Source of the DNA: Ascaris suum
Lineage: Eukaryota > Nematoda > Chromadorea > Rhabditida > Ascarididae
Length of the DNA stretch: 64,000 nt
NCBI GenBank assembly: GCA_013433145.1
Contig: CM024177.1
Span: forward strand, 2,134,110-2,198,109
Direction of reading: 5' to 3'
Positions 39,401 through 54,400 of the stretch are shown here, in pieces; within the stretch, counting starts at the first letter, position 1; each line of letters starts with the position of its first letter. The notes under the pieces are model-generated. The model was given only the letters and a program-made list of their open reading frames with translations. It searched no databases and had not been told where the DNA came from. A program made the position numbers and the translations under genes.

Positions 39401-42400
39401 CACAATCGGTTCTGCCAGGATTTGAGTGCATTATTTGTTTTATTATTTTGAGGTGCTTGATGAAACCTGTTGATGTAATAAGCAGAATTAGAAAACAACA
39501 TTTTCTATCGCATCCTCTGCTACACTCTTCTAGTTGTATTGGGTAGGATTAGTGATGATGAAGTTAGTGACTAGTGATTAGTGTTGTGCTTTGAAATGAT
39601 CCTTCATCCATCTTCAACAAAATAATGTGCATAATGAAATGCATAATGAAATGCAGACTTCACCTGTTCTAGGTTACAAGCATGCATCAACATAAACGAA
39701 TGCGAACAAGGAATAGCAGATTGCCCTCCAAATAGTCGGTGTGAAGATCGAGATCCTGGATACGTCTGCAAGTATGTACTATTTCATCAGCGTTTTGATT
39801 ATACGCTACGACCCTTTACTATTAATCTCAGCTTCAGCTTTACTTCTTCATCATCAGTTTATTTAATTGCTAAGGAAATGGAATAGACATGCGTTTTTAA
39901 TTAGACAATATAAGGGCCTAGGTGAAAGATTTCATGATCGATTCAATAGTTTTTTTTTCCTAGGGAAAATGCGACGAATGAAAATGATAATATGCAAATC
40001 TCGCTGTTCCAACATAATTTTATTGAAATATTGAGAAAGCTAAGTACGAAATGCTTAGCACGTTAAGAGTGTAATCATTGCAGATGTTTATCTGGCTTCA
40101 CAAACAAAACATCGAATGGTAAAATGATTTGCTCGAGTAAGTTAAATAGTTATATTTGCATAGAGTGGAAAAAAAAATGAGATTTTTCTAAGAAATTCTC
40201 TCTTCCTTTCAATTGTAAATCAAGAATTCCGTTTTTGGAAGAAATTCTCTAGCCATCGTTATATTTGACCCCCTTAATTAATTGTTAAATGAATTATAAA
40301 CGTAAAATATATAAGTAGATGGGAAAAGTGCCCATTCATGTATATAATTTCTTTCTAGACATTTGTGAAATTCATTTTAGTACCATATTGGAGTTATCCG
40401 AAGGTACATCGAGCGTTTTTTGAAGACAGTCAGCGGATAGCGACGGATCATGTTTATAATCTTTTGGTCTTTTCAGGTCATGCAAAAAAAAGGCAAACTA
40501 GAGCTCTTCAGAAGGAACATTCACTTTACAAAACCATGAGACGAAAAATTCATCTATTTTAATAGCCATTTTCGGGAGTTTCTGAAAGGCATAATTCAAA
40601 AAAAAACAGGTCAAAGTACTATCAAGGGTCAATTAGGATAGAATACTAGTAAACAATAAATAATAGCTATCAAACTGTAGATATCGATGAATGCAAGGAA
40701 GGAGTCGGTCCAATTCGAATGTCAGCCTGCGATGCTGTAAACGGCATTTGCAAAGATACAATCGGCAGCTATTTATGCTCATGTAAACACGGTTTTATGC
40801 TACAAGCCGACGGAAAAACATGTGGTGGTAAGTTAGCTTATGTCGCTTTTGAGTTGTTTTATAGTTATTTTACGGACACAAAGGAGCCATATACATTTTA
40901 TGGAAGCGTAATGAAAACTTCAATAAGCCGCCACGCATTAAAGTCTGCGAAACACCGCTTCAAATCAAAAGTAAGCTCAAATCTATGTATAAATTCAGGA
41001 TACAAATGAGTACATTTGAGGGGAAAAGCGGTCTGGTTGTATGGATTTTATGCATCAAGTATGCGACTTTATGCATGCGACAGATTCAGCTTGTTTTTTC
41101 TTCGAACGACAGTAGAGGTTTTCAAGTCCTATCAATTTTTGAACAAAATAAACTCGAACCACATTTTTAGGACATTCTATAATAGCAAATCCAAGAACGA
41201 AAATGCCAGAATTAGGCAAGATTAATCCCAGTCAAAAATCAAGGCTGCCAGAAACCACAACATCTTTCATGAATTTTTATTAATCATTATTGCAACGAAA
41301 GTCACAAATTTCAACGTTTTCAATAAGTTGATGCAAAAAAACTGCTCAATACAAATTGATGGGAATAGTAGATATAAGAAATTTTTTTTAAAAGCAAGCT
41401 AATTTTTCATTCAGATATCGATGAATGCAAAAGAGGCGAAGACACATGTGATTGGCAAGTTCAAATATGTAACAATACGATTGGAAGCTTCAGATGTGAT
41501 TGTAAATATGGGTTAATATCGAAAGGTGGCATATGTGAAGGTGAGCGTCAAACTTTTATGGCAATAAAGCAATTGATTATTTCATTTACGAATATCTCAG
41601 CTCACCTATTTCCGTTTATCTTTGAGAAGTTTTCACTGAGCTTCCTTCACGTATTTCTCTCACTCATCCTCCTTCACGTCTTTGACCTATCAGCAGTTGA
41701 AATATTATTATGATCCATCGAAATATTTCTCTTTTATTAAGTGATAAGCTGATAAGCGCATATCACTCTGAAAGAGACTAAACAAATTTATGAAACGTCC
41801 TTTTAATTGATAATGGCCAACAGATATTTCTCGAGATCCGAGACGCTACTATTTCTCGGCACAAACGTCTGAGAAACATATTATCTTCAAAGTTAGCACA
41901 AAAATAAATCATAAAAAGTCCAACTTATACAAAACTTGCTATGTTCCTCAAATGGTTTACTGCACCTGTGTAAAATTGACCGTGACTGTTCGCCGCTCTC
42001 GTCTCTATATATTAGTAAACTCTCAGAAATAATTGTACATAGGTAATTAATCGAGCTATAGCGAGTTCGTTTCAGATCGTGATGAGTGTAAAGATGGCAG
42101 TAACAAATGTCTTCGGCACAGCAGATGCATCAACACGTTCTCGTCATACAGATGCGAATGCGAGGATGGATTCACTCCTGCTCCCTCAACACATCCATTA
42201 CGACCGAAATGTGAACGTCAGTACTTATTTGTCTTCGACCCGATCATATGTAGTCTTCACCTGCTGCTTCTTCTCCTCTCCTTTGCTCTCCCCCCTCCCT
42301 TCCCTCCCCTTCCATAAAATTTGTGGTGTACTGATTCCTTCGCTGTCAGTGGTCACGTTTCACACAGCGAATTTCAATACGCACTTTAAGCGATGCCATC

Positions 42401-45400
42401 ATAAAAACTGACTAATTTCAGCGGTTCACAAATGAGCTATCAAAAAGCCGGAATTTTTTGCATTTCTGATAAGTTTTCGAGGAATTTTGATTTTCAGCTA
42501 CTTTATACGCTTACTTACCATTTGACTGCCACTCGATTTCTGCAGATTCTTCGATTTGCATGAAAATCTCGCGATTAGGCAAGGTAATGGGGATCATTTA
42601 TATTTTTTTGGGGTTCTGTAAAAGATCGTTTCCTTTATACTGACTAACTGTAACTATTTTGAAGTCTTTTGAACTCTTTCGTCGTAATTGCTCTCATCAA
42701 AGGAGAATACTTTATAGTACACGATAAGCATAAACCCTTTTATAGCTGGGACGTTAGTACGCTGTAACCGAAAAGAAATCGAAGCCAATTTTTCATGAAA
42801 TATATCAAATCACTTTCGTGAAGCGTGTGAAATACTGATAAAGGTAGATATTAATTTTTTTTTGAAATGCTCCACTTTCTTATGGAAGCCTTTGCTTTGA
42901 AGAAGCGCCGAAACACGATTCAGTCCTCAAATTCTGGATGGCCTGTGTCCTGGAATATCTCTTCTCTCCTCTCCGCTCCTCTCCTTTTGTTCCGAACTTG
43001 TTCAAATTAACTTTCGACTTATAATCTTGATATGTGTATCATTCGTGCGGTGTTGCAGCCAGCCATGGATTCTCTTAACGTTCATTGAAAAAAACAACGT
43101 AAACTTCTGAAGTACTTGAAATCCCACAATATTGGGTAGTTGTAATCAGAACTTTCGCGAAAAAGAGTTTTACACGATTGTATATGTCAATGTGCACATC
43201 GATATTCTTTTTCAGGTCAGAATGTGTGCGTGCAATATCCGTCGATTTGCTCACCTGGAAAATGTGTGAGCACGGAAGCACATCCTTTCTTTAATTGTAG
43301 TTGTCCGTCCACTTCAATCGCTCTCAACTCTACGAAATGCGTTTGTTAGTGCAATTTCATTCAGTGTTGAGATTACTTTCGTCGCCGAATGCTCAATGCG
43401 GATAACTAATCCTCTAAACAAAAAATAATTGGCTTATTGTCTTTTCTGGCTGCAATGAAAAAAAGATGGAATATGTCGTATCTGTTCTCATTGATGAATC
43501 ATGATGAAAATTTAAAGATTACGAATCTATCGCTTTCTCAAATTTCTTCAAGTGAAGCGATAATTTTCTTGCAAATTTGCATATTTCCTTTTATGAAGAT
43601 TTTTACCGCATATCTGTGCGCATATGTGTATATCACTGTGCTCGTTGTAATTTCAACTTCAGAACCATTGAAGCTAGGGTTATGAAGTTTTATTCCACTG
43701 AAATATATCTTAGATGACCTATTTCGCTAGTTTCAATTTGCTCTATGAGATTCAAAAGAAATTATCGGCAATCAAAAAATATTAAAACGTTCTCATTATG
43801 TTTTGCACTCGACTCAGTTTTTCATCTAATACCGGTCACATAAGAAAAAGAATTTTTTAAATGAAATATTCGCGCGGATGGCTAATCAAAAAAAAATTGG
43901 AAGACTTTCTTCCATATTTTGAGCATGAGACGTTTCATATGTTGTGGAACTGCAGCTCAATGCATTGGTTGTCCAGAAATTATTCGCTCGCCTTATTTCT
44001 TTCTTTTCCACACTATTCCGATCACCCTGTGATGTTACTAAATATAACTGGGGTTTGGATGTAAGGATTTAAGTCTTTCTCTGGATATTGCGGATAACTG
44101 TTTCACACTTTTAGAAGTCAATAAAGCCTTGTGTCGATAGTGACACCAAAATTCTAGGTACTTAAAAATTATTCGGAGTTCTTATTCGATTTCTGTAAAA
44201 TTAGTTGAATCTGAAGCGAACTTGGTTGAAGTTTTGCTGATGAAACATTTCTATAGATCCGAACTACTGCGATGCTGAATTTACTTGTCCAAAGCACGCA
44301 ACTTGTGTCAATAGTGAGTGTGCTTGTGAGAGTGGCTATCGCTGGATCGAGAGTGATATATTCCCACGGACCGTTGAATCACTCAAACATCGACCGGCTT
44401 GTAAAGGTTAGTATAAACCATTGAACTTATTCTTGCCGTTTGTTTAATCCGTCGAAGAGAATCCTTCTGAGAATCGATGGATATTATGAAGAGAGGAATT
44501 TTATGCGCCTGTATAAATAACGGCTTATATTCAATCAGCCAAACAGTTGAATGGATGTTTCAAATATTGCGATCGTAAAAATTTTTTCCTTCGTGAATGG
44601 TTACATGAGTTCGTCGAATGAGAGAGAAAATCTCGGCATCAAATCAGCGAAATTCTCAGAAGAAAATTCCTCACTCACTGCCAACAACTAATTGAGAGCC
44701 ATATAAAATTTCAAACAAATCCCTCCCATATTTGGAGAATCATAGCAATTCCGGCTATAAAGCTTTTACGATTCGGCGAGAACCACTCGAATACATTTTC
44801 GCTACTCCAAAAGGTCGGTTTCTTCCATCGCAGATAGAAAAAAAACTGTGCACTTCAAACAACGTGTAACGATGAGAAAACAATGAAATTCAGTTGAAAG
44901 CATATTCAATGCCATGAAAATGAGACAAGAAGACGAAATAAGCAATGTCGAACTTGATGAGCTTCAATGCTTAGTGACTATTTTTGGCCAGTTCAATTTA
45001 ATTAGGACTTATCAGTTAGCGCATTTTGTTATATCCTTGATGGAATCAATTTTTAAATTCCTTCATTGTATTTCTTTACAGAGTTATCGGTGTAGAATAT
45101 CCTACATTGATATTTTCACTTCCTTCAACTTACTGTCATTTTTTACTTTTCATTCGAACCATTCATATCCCTTTACAGCGATCGATCCATGCGCGGAAGG
45201 CGATTTATGCCCAAGCCCATTGAAATGCAAATCGACTGGTCCAGGATTATACGAATGCGTTTGTAAAGATGGTTACGAGAAAATACCGTCCAATCAAGGA
45301 ATATGCATAGGTTTTTACTTGTGGAGATTATTTTCCTCAAAACAATATCATTTCCTCAGCGGAATAATAACGCTAAAGTCATAGCTACAATATATGTAAT

Positions 45401-48400
45401 AGGACAAGTAATTAGCATTTGCATAGCTGATATTATAATATTTTGAGTGAATGCTTATGCATACTTGAACCTTTACAACAAATAGAGAGCTCTGAATTGT
45501 TTGTGGAATATTTTTTGCATTCTTTGCAAAATTTTTATCACTCAACAATTTATTGAATGCTTATAGTGATAGCGAATCGAATGAAATTGCACACAAATTA
45601 AATGAAAATATAAAAAAATTTAGCGATAAAATGAATAATCAATACTAATTGATGTAAGTAATGACTTAATAGTGTAAAGAGCTAAGTGTCGATGTTATTC
45701 AGACATCGATGAGTGCAATTTGGAGACGAATGCAGCGCCTTGCCCTATAAACTCTCATTGTGAGAATCTCAAAGGGAGTTATAAATGTGAATGCAATATT
45801 GGCTTCACTGCACAAATCGGAAGGTTTATATAAGATTTTTTTTTCCTCTCGAATCATTGCTTTAGCTTCATTTAAGGGCTTTGCATATAGGAGGCAGTAT
45901 AGCACTTAAGGAAATATGAAGAACAATAAAAGGTAGAATGCTCAATTTACTAATAGATAATGAATAAATACTAAAAATTTCGTCACCAACGTTGCAAGTT
46001 TGCCACAATTTTTGAACTATATTTTACTGTAGTTTTGAACCTCGATAGGATATGATGTGATTAATGGTTACCACGTCGGTAATTAATTATTGCCATCATA
46101 TCGACGAGAGGGAGAGGTTTTTGCTCGACCGACGCAATCCACGCCCTAGTTTGTGACTAGAAACAAGCTAGAATCTCATGATATATGGACGCTGTTCTTA
46201 TTCATTGAACAATCAGTGGAAGAACTCACAAACTGGAAAGAGTAATAACACAACTCGGATAAAGAAGGGTAGAGGAATTACCTCTGACGTACACCTTCAG
46301 AGTAGCCGATATTGAAGGAGTATATTTTCCGGAAATAACCGTCGTTTCAAGTTATTTTCCTCTGCAGTTCACTTATCGATCCGGAATGCGTTGATATCAA
46401 TGAATGTGCAGCGGGCATAGATAATTGTGCGATGAAGAATGCAACATGCACAAATACGATTGGCTCATTTGAATGCGTATGCGCTGAAGGATTCCGACAT
46501 AAAGCACCTGATTATGAGACATGCCATGGTTTTGCATTCCTTCCTTTAAAACGGCGCACTTTTTCATTGATAGCGAGATTTTTATTGCTGAGTTTATCAG
46601 TCTCGAGTGATTGTACATCTGTCATTAATTCGTAGAAATTCACTATTTCGATGAATAATTCGCATTGTGGGAGCAATTTTTAGGAAAGCGCATTAAATGA
46701 AGGCTAGGAGTGCTTGAGTCGTTTGGCATTACCTTAGCAATTCGACTTGATCGTTTAAAAGCTTAGAATTTGGTTTTTTTCAGCTTATTTTGCTCTTTTA
46801 CACCTATGTTCAATCGTAATTGCAAGCTACTGAACTCATTGTTCTGTGATGTGAAAGAATAAAGCAACCCCAAAAAAATGTTTCGTCTCTTTAGAATTTA
46901 CCTGGATTTGGATTGTTGCAGGTTGGTGGCATTGTAATGCAATAAAAAATCGTAACTGTTATTCGAATAATTTAAACCCATTGCTTAACTATGCAATTTT
47001 ATTGCCATATTCAATAATAACTGTATGAATTTGCCATCTTATTTAATTTAGATATTGATGAATGCCTTGATGGCACAGCCGAATGTGATGAACATGCCAT
47101 ATGCAAGAATACGATGGGCTCCTATGAATGTGACTGCAAAGAGGGTTTCTTCGGTGATGGCGCTTTGTGCATGGGTATTACTTACTTTTATACTGCACTG
47201 TTATTTCAAGGCTTCTATTAGTATGAGCTGAAGATTCGATGAGATTGATAGAAGTTCCTTGGGATAATCTTCAGCTTTATCAGTCAGCCGGTCAGAAGTA
47301 TAGCCAGATACACGCTCCATTCGATGCATCATTTCCTTATATTCAAAAATATTTTCACTACATTTACCTCATATCGGAAGTATGGGTAGCAAAATCGAGC
47401 GTTTTTTTTGTTTAAGTGGTAAAATACTCATATTTATTAGTCGAATAGGTGGAAAAGTTTTCAGACATCGATGAATGCAATCCAGCAGATCCAAAAGACA
47501 ATTGCAACAGAACAACACAACAATGTAACAATCTTCTCGGCACATATGAGTGCAAATGTAAGAGAGGATATAAACCTATCTACGGTGGATGTCAAGGTTA
47601 AACGATATTCATTCCACCGTTTGCATTGCTATTGCACTATTCATGTATTCAAGTAATTAATTTCCTTTTAGCTTTGCTTTGCTGATAAGACATGAAGAGT
47701 TATGCTTACTGGGTCGCTTCAGCTATTTCTTAGCTCAATCTATCACTGACGTTCACATTTTAAGGAACCTATGATTTCTACTGCTTTCTTCAGATCAGAA
47801 ATACTAATAAGTGATCACTTATCACGAAAGTAATGGTCGATCAGTTTATAGATATCGATGAATGCTTGTCGCCTTTAAATAACGATTGCGCCAAAAGAGG
47901 TGGTAATGTGCCGATGAAATGTATCAACGAAGAAGGCAGTTATAGATGCGACTGCCCATCGGGATATGTCGAAACTGCTGACGGCATTTGTGAGGGTAGG
48001 CATTAGGATTGATGCTACACGTGTCGAATGTTTTTTCTTTACCTTGTTGGATACTCTCCATGTTTTTATCAATTACACATCCATTTCTCTTTATAGAGAT
48101 ATGGTTGAATCGGCTTGGATTTATATGACATCATCGTGATGATATGTTAAACAGGTTTTGCATACTCTTTACATTCATTTTTGTGCAGATTAATTAAGAT
48201 GCCGACTTTTAAGTTTGATCATCTAATTATTGAATAATTCGATGAAAGCTGTTGGTACAAATGGAAATGGTATTAAATCCTATTATAATGAGCTTTTCTT
48301 TCTCCTCCAGAAGCTTGTGTCACAGTAAGCTAAAGTATTATCGAGGCACATCCTGTCATAGTAAACAACATTTCAGCTGTTATAGTACAGAAGTCTAAGG

Positions 48401-51400
48401 GAAAAGAGTTTAATGTTGTCAACTACAGTCACTAACCGTACGCAGTTTTTCTTTCAAACATTCATGCTGATCGTTGTCGATGGTTGATGTCAATGAAATT
48501 GCATTGTTAACGAGAAGGATGAAAATATTATCTGCTTATGGACTTAGATGACACTGCAACTCTTATGTGACGCTTAAAATTAGATGGAAGTGAGAAATCG
48601 CTGCCTGAATTCATACTTACTCAGCTCAATGCGGGTTAATCGCATCATGAGCAAAGTCGAAGGTCATCACGAGCCCATTGCAGATATCGATGAATGCAGG
48701 AATATACCATCGCCATGTCCACCGACGAGTGTGGATTTATGTGTTAATACCCAAGGAGGCTTCAAGTGCACATGCAGAACCGGATTCAAGAAGCCAAGAA
48801 ACTGCCATGGCAATAGTAATTGTCCTTGCGTGGATATTAACGAATGCAAACAGGTGTCATTTATCAGTTCATTGCAAAGGAAGAGCTACTACACCATAAG
48901 AGGACTAAACCACAATTTTAGGCAGTAATATATGATGCTAGTATTAAATATTATGTGCTACTGGAAAGAAGCAAATCGCTATTGCACGGAGAATCACTTC
49001 TGAGACAGTCATAAGATATCAAGAGTAGTTTTATTTGAGTAAGCGCAACGAGGTGATACATTGAATTTGGCGTGATATACTACTTGAAGGGGATTGTTAG
49101 CCGCAATGGAACACTGCGATCTGCTTGTGGAGAGGCTGCAAAATGTTCGAATACGCTTGGTGGATATAAATGTGTATGCGCACCCGGATATGGTGGTGAT
49201 CCATATGTCGACGGTTGTAAAGGTAAGTCATTAATCTGTCATTATGTAAACTGCCTCATCAAATAGCACTACTTGAAGCGTGTAGAATATAGGTCAACAT
49301 GCCTATTGGTACCCATATTTTTATTCCTACCAGTGTTTTAGAGTAGTTTCAGATAGCTTCAACTCGTACTTCTCAGCTATCAGCCATTCCTTACTGATCA
49401 TTTTTCATCACCAAACGTATTTTTGTAGCAGAAGCGTCGGAATTCATTCCACTTGTGCGATATCATAAGACATTCTGACTAGTGGCTAGTTCTAATAACG
49501 GTTTCATTTTCATTTGACTTATTCACTCAATCCTTCAGTCGCTTAAATTACAGGAGTTTTCTTGTATGCACTTGTCAATGATTTATTGTTGTCTCTAATA
49601 ACAATAAAACAGCTTATGAATGGGGAAGAATCATGAAAGCTTCATGATTCTTCTCTATTCATCCGCGGAGCTTCATGAAAGCCCTCGTTTCCTGTCTCCT
49701 GCTCAGTCTCGTGTCCGTACGGTTGTCCATTTGTATCCCTTGTCCCAGCTAGTGTATCGCTTGTACAAGCTCAACGTCTTGCTTTTCATATTCTATGTCA
49801 AACCCCGGGAGCACGTATTCATCATCCGCTAAGTCCGGTCACCGTGGATTTTGAGCCTAATTGTTTTGACATGCCGTTGAGTTCGTTTAACTAATTTTTC
49901 AGCGTTTTTTTTTTGTCCGCAGTGAGCAATACGTCATCTGCAAGTAAGAGCACGTTAAGTGCTTTGCCATCCTTATAAAGTCCCTCTGTCCCGCTTGATT
50001 TCCACGGTGACCTTCGATGTGAAAGCTTTCGATGAAATATATCTCTGCCGACTGATATCGGCTCATCTAGTGGTAATAGTTTATGAAAATCTAACATTAT
50101 TGATCATTACGATTGTCGATCAAGGTCGAGGGGTTGCCACTGATGAATATTTGACTAGGGTAAATCTTTACTTGGGCAGCTTTTTTTTTAATCAGTGAAG
50201 CTTCCCCAAGATATTTACAGGAAATAATTGTTTCGTAGTTATCGAAACGTCGGCAATAAAAGCCTAACAATTATTTGTGTAAATTTTATATTCATCAGCA
50301 TAACGTTACGAGAAATATTATGCATTCTTAAATATGATGTTTATTGATGCAACGAATTTCTTTGTTGTTCTTCATTTTGTTTATCGCTTTGTCGAAATTC
50401 ATTCGTTTCGCTTTTCACAACTTTTTCTTTCAATATAACTCCTTTTTGATAAATTGCAGCAGCTCATTCTAATGTGAATGCATAAAAATTTAGTGTCTGA
50501 TATATGTATCGTTGCGAATCCATGTGATAAGGCAACACAAATTTGCGAACAATTGGGCAACAAAGCGTTTTGCAAATGCAAAAATGGATTCTTGGCCATC
50601 GATGAGCGTACTTGCATCAAAAATCCATGCAGCATAAATAACGGTCATTTTAATCTTCTTCTTTTCTCTTTTGCACGGCACAAGAAGAATTTTAATTATT
50701 GCACTATCTTTTATAGCCTATAGACTATTGTCGCAGCTTTGAAAGTGAAAGCCAGTAATAGAGAGCTGAAAATTTCAAACGATTTTGCTTTTTTCGTTTT
50801 TTTTTTTAACTTCATTGAAACATCTTTCAAATTTACATGAACTTTTAAGCGCTTTATATTCTAGCTAGAAATTATTCATTTGCATTTATTATTTTAATGA
50901 TTTTTTAATAATATTTTCTAATTTTACCATGTAGGGATCAATTCTATTTATGACGGTGTTGCTCATCATTTCCGGTAATTTTTTAATGTTTATTTTCTAT
51001 TTCTTTATTCCAAATTGAAAAATAAAGAGGCAATTTTACAAAGCGGTTTTAGGAGGTTGTGGACAACTATCGAAATGTCATACTAAAAGAGAGGGCAATC
51101 GTTTTATTGCCGAATGTCTCTGTGAAATAGGCTACGAATTGGATACCACTAAGAATTGTGTTCTCATTGATTATTGTGGATGCAAGGTTTCATTTTCAAA
51201 AATTTTCCACTTATCGTTTCAAATTTATTCCTTTTTCTCTCTCTCTCTTTTTTTTTTAAATTTCTGTCAGCAATAGCAAACTTCAATAGAAATTAAGCAA
51301 TCCCACTTTAATAAACGAAATTCTCATACTTATGTTTGTTTCTCTATGCTGAAAATGCTAATGGATATGACTTAATTTAATTTAAAGACGATTCATGTGC

Positions 51401-54400
51401 TAAATGGAAATTTTATATTCTAAAAAAAAAAATCGAAATAATATTGCCCAGGATATCAGGAATATGCTAAGCTTATTTGATATCGATAAATGAAGTATTA
51501 CTTATTCAAAAGATGGAAAAGCTTTCATTGAAAATTTTCATAGCATTCAAAATATTGCTTTCACTATCTACCTAAATAAAATAAATTCTTTCAGGAGAAA
51601 AATAAACCTGGCATAGCATGTATGAGTGAAAAATATTGCATCGCTGATCATATGCTTTGCTTAAACACTCATAAACTGTTTAATTGCACATGCGCTTCCG
51701 GCTATCGACTTACAGATAACAAAACAGCATGCATAAGTATGTTTCATTAGAAAATCTTATGAATATCTATTATTAAAATATGCTTCAGTATCGAATGCGA
51801 AACGTGAAGTATTACAGATAGATAATTTTCCGAATCAGTTTGTATTGAGCACAACTCAGGTACATAGGTAGATAATTAAAAGTATATTGAGCTCAAATGT
51901 CAAAATCACAACGATAGTGGAACTGATTCTTGTTCTTTTGTTAGTTGTCGAATAGTTCTTGCGTTGAAAATGATTCAGCGGTCTCAAGTATAAAATTAAT
52001 TACGATTGATGTATGTGTTGTGATTTATAATCAACTAGTTGAATAGTTGTAAATAATCATTATTGTTCAATAATTTCGAGAACAATGAGATAAAAATAAA
52101 CATAGAATCGGCATTCTAGATTTATTTTATCTCATTCGAAATCGATTTGTAAATGCTTTGAAAAAATTCTTTTCAAAAATTTGGAAATCTATCTTCAAAA
52201 AAAGAAAAAAAAAAACTCGGAGAATCTATTCTCGATTTGCAAAATACTATTTTGCCAACTCGCTCTTGAGATATCTAATTTTTTTTTTTGCAGATATTAA
52301 TGAATGTAAAGAAGGAGTCGATGGGAATTCAAATGAACCTGCATGTGATACATCAGCAAAATGCATTGATACGGATGGGCATTACATTTGTGAATGCCCA
52401 CGTGGACAAAAAGCTGATTTTAGCAACAAATGCAAGAGTGAGCTTTATAAGATCATCTATGCTATGCTGATCATAAACGATAATGCGACCAATTTTGCAT
52501 TAATACTTTTACTTGTAATTTTCTATTATGATCATGTAATTAATTCCTAGAATAAATATGATCTTTTATGCGAAATTCGATCATTAAAGAATTCACTTTC
52601 TAACGCTCCTGATATCCAAAGATTAAACGTTCATAGAGCAGTGAAATGAGATATTCCCTAAGGCGATTATTTTCTTTATCAATTTACTCGTAAAGATAAT
52701 TATTCGCAAAAAGAAATGCGATAAATGAAATTTATCTTTGTAAATAATGAACGAACTTTGTATTATTTATCCAACATCAAAATGCAATATAGAAATTGCA
52801 ACGTTGACCTGTAAAGAATTTCATTTTCCATAATAAATTGAAAGCCGAAATTCATATAAGGAAAAAAATTGCGTTGCAATCATTCAAAAATGCAAAAGCA
52901 TTGCAGTTGATACACCCACATGCAGTCGTGAGAATAATTGCGCCGATGATCCAAACGCCTATTGCGCAGAAGTGGATGCAACGCATCGATATTGTCAATG
53001 CAAAGCTGGATATGTGGGTGATGCACTACCTGGTGGAGCGCTTTGCAAGCGTATGTTTCAAACTGTATATATGCTTTAGCGATGCTTAGAAAGTAGAACT
53101 TTATACTGGAATGATTTTTTTATTACATATGAAAGTTTTCAATGGGGCATTTATTTATAAACTATGTAATGATCAATGTCATTAGAATCACCCACAAAAA
53201 AAATTTTCAGCTCTTTTTCCTCTCATTTTTTTCCTTCCTACTTGCAAAATTACCTATCAAATTATCAGTATATGCAATTCAAATGCATTATGATCATGCC
53301 GTAGAGTTGCAGATTACCTAGACGATTGATTCGGATACGTGCAATTGCAAAGATCGATTAATATGCGTGAAGCAAATAGATGGAGAGCAATTATTTCTTC
53401 AATGAGCATGACCTGTTTCCTCGTTTTATCGGAATCATTTCTACCATAAATAGAAAATTATCCATCGGTCATAGTGAAATAAATTTTTCAATAGGCGTAA
53501 ATCGCTCTTCCACTGAATAGGAAAGAGTTCTTTAAAGAGTAGGAATGTTTTATCGAATAGAAAATTTAAATAGAAAGGAATTTTTTCAATGAACAAAAAT
53601 TAGTTTTTTTCGAACAATATTAATCAACTAAAGTGTATCATTTCAATGAATGAAAAGTATCATTTAAGTTGATAGAAATTAATCTTTCGATAAATATAAG
53701 TTGATTACTTAACGAATTAAAATTAAATCGTTAATTAGCAGAAAATTCTTCAACGAATAGAAACTAATTCTTCACTCAACGAAAATTTAGATGAATATTT
53801 TCAATTCCATAAATTTTTTCGATGTTAGGCGGCGTAAAAAACGTTCATAAGGTATTTCTTCATTTAAAAAAAAAGCATCTTTCAGCCTATGATTATTGCA
53901 AAGAAGCAAGAGAAGCAATTAATGGAGAGCCATGTGGGCCAAATGAAATTTGTGTCAATTCAAATACAAGCTATACCTGTGAGTGCGCAATCGGTTTCCA
54001 ACGACCGAATCCAGGAGGAGAATGCCAAGGTTAGTTAATATTTTTATTTCATTTCTTTTAGAGTTTCTATTCATTTATGCATTTATACCTGTATCATTCT
54101 GATAAAATAAATCAATTAATTACAGGTAAATAAGATGACACACTAATCTTCATTTTCATGTCCTTTCATAAAACATACCTTAAGATCCTGTTTGGCACAA
54201 ATGCCAGTTAGTTCAATTTCATCCGATGACAGATTTTTTTTTTCGACTACACTAATATTGACTTTTCATTTTCTTATTGAAATCTTCCTCTAATAGTGGG
54301 TATCTAAAGGCATTTATAACTAGCTAATTTATTTCAGCTAATTTCCTATCTCGTCGTGTATAATGTTTTCACGAACATATTTACAGATGTTGATGAATGC

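Larger units (their letters stand above)
48684..51736 (+). other. EGF modules 25-29, including non-calcium types
   Basis: 48684-48853 holds module 25 ([12 protein letters not shown]...) followed by an unusual spacer HGNSNCPC and then DINECKQ, the start of module 26. That module is finished by 49090-49222 ([17 protein letters not shown]); the alternative acceptor at 49101 pairs with a donor at 48856. 50494-50643 ([15 protein letters not shown]...) ends in NPCSINN, which joins 51053-51186 as a NNGGC-type EGF like those of the LDL receptor. The latter ends DYCGCK, and 51595-51736 (ACMSEKYC...CTCASGYRL) completes module 29. Confidence 0.83.
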
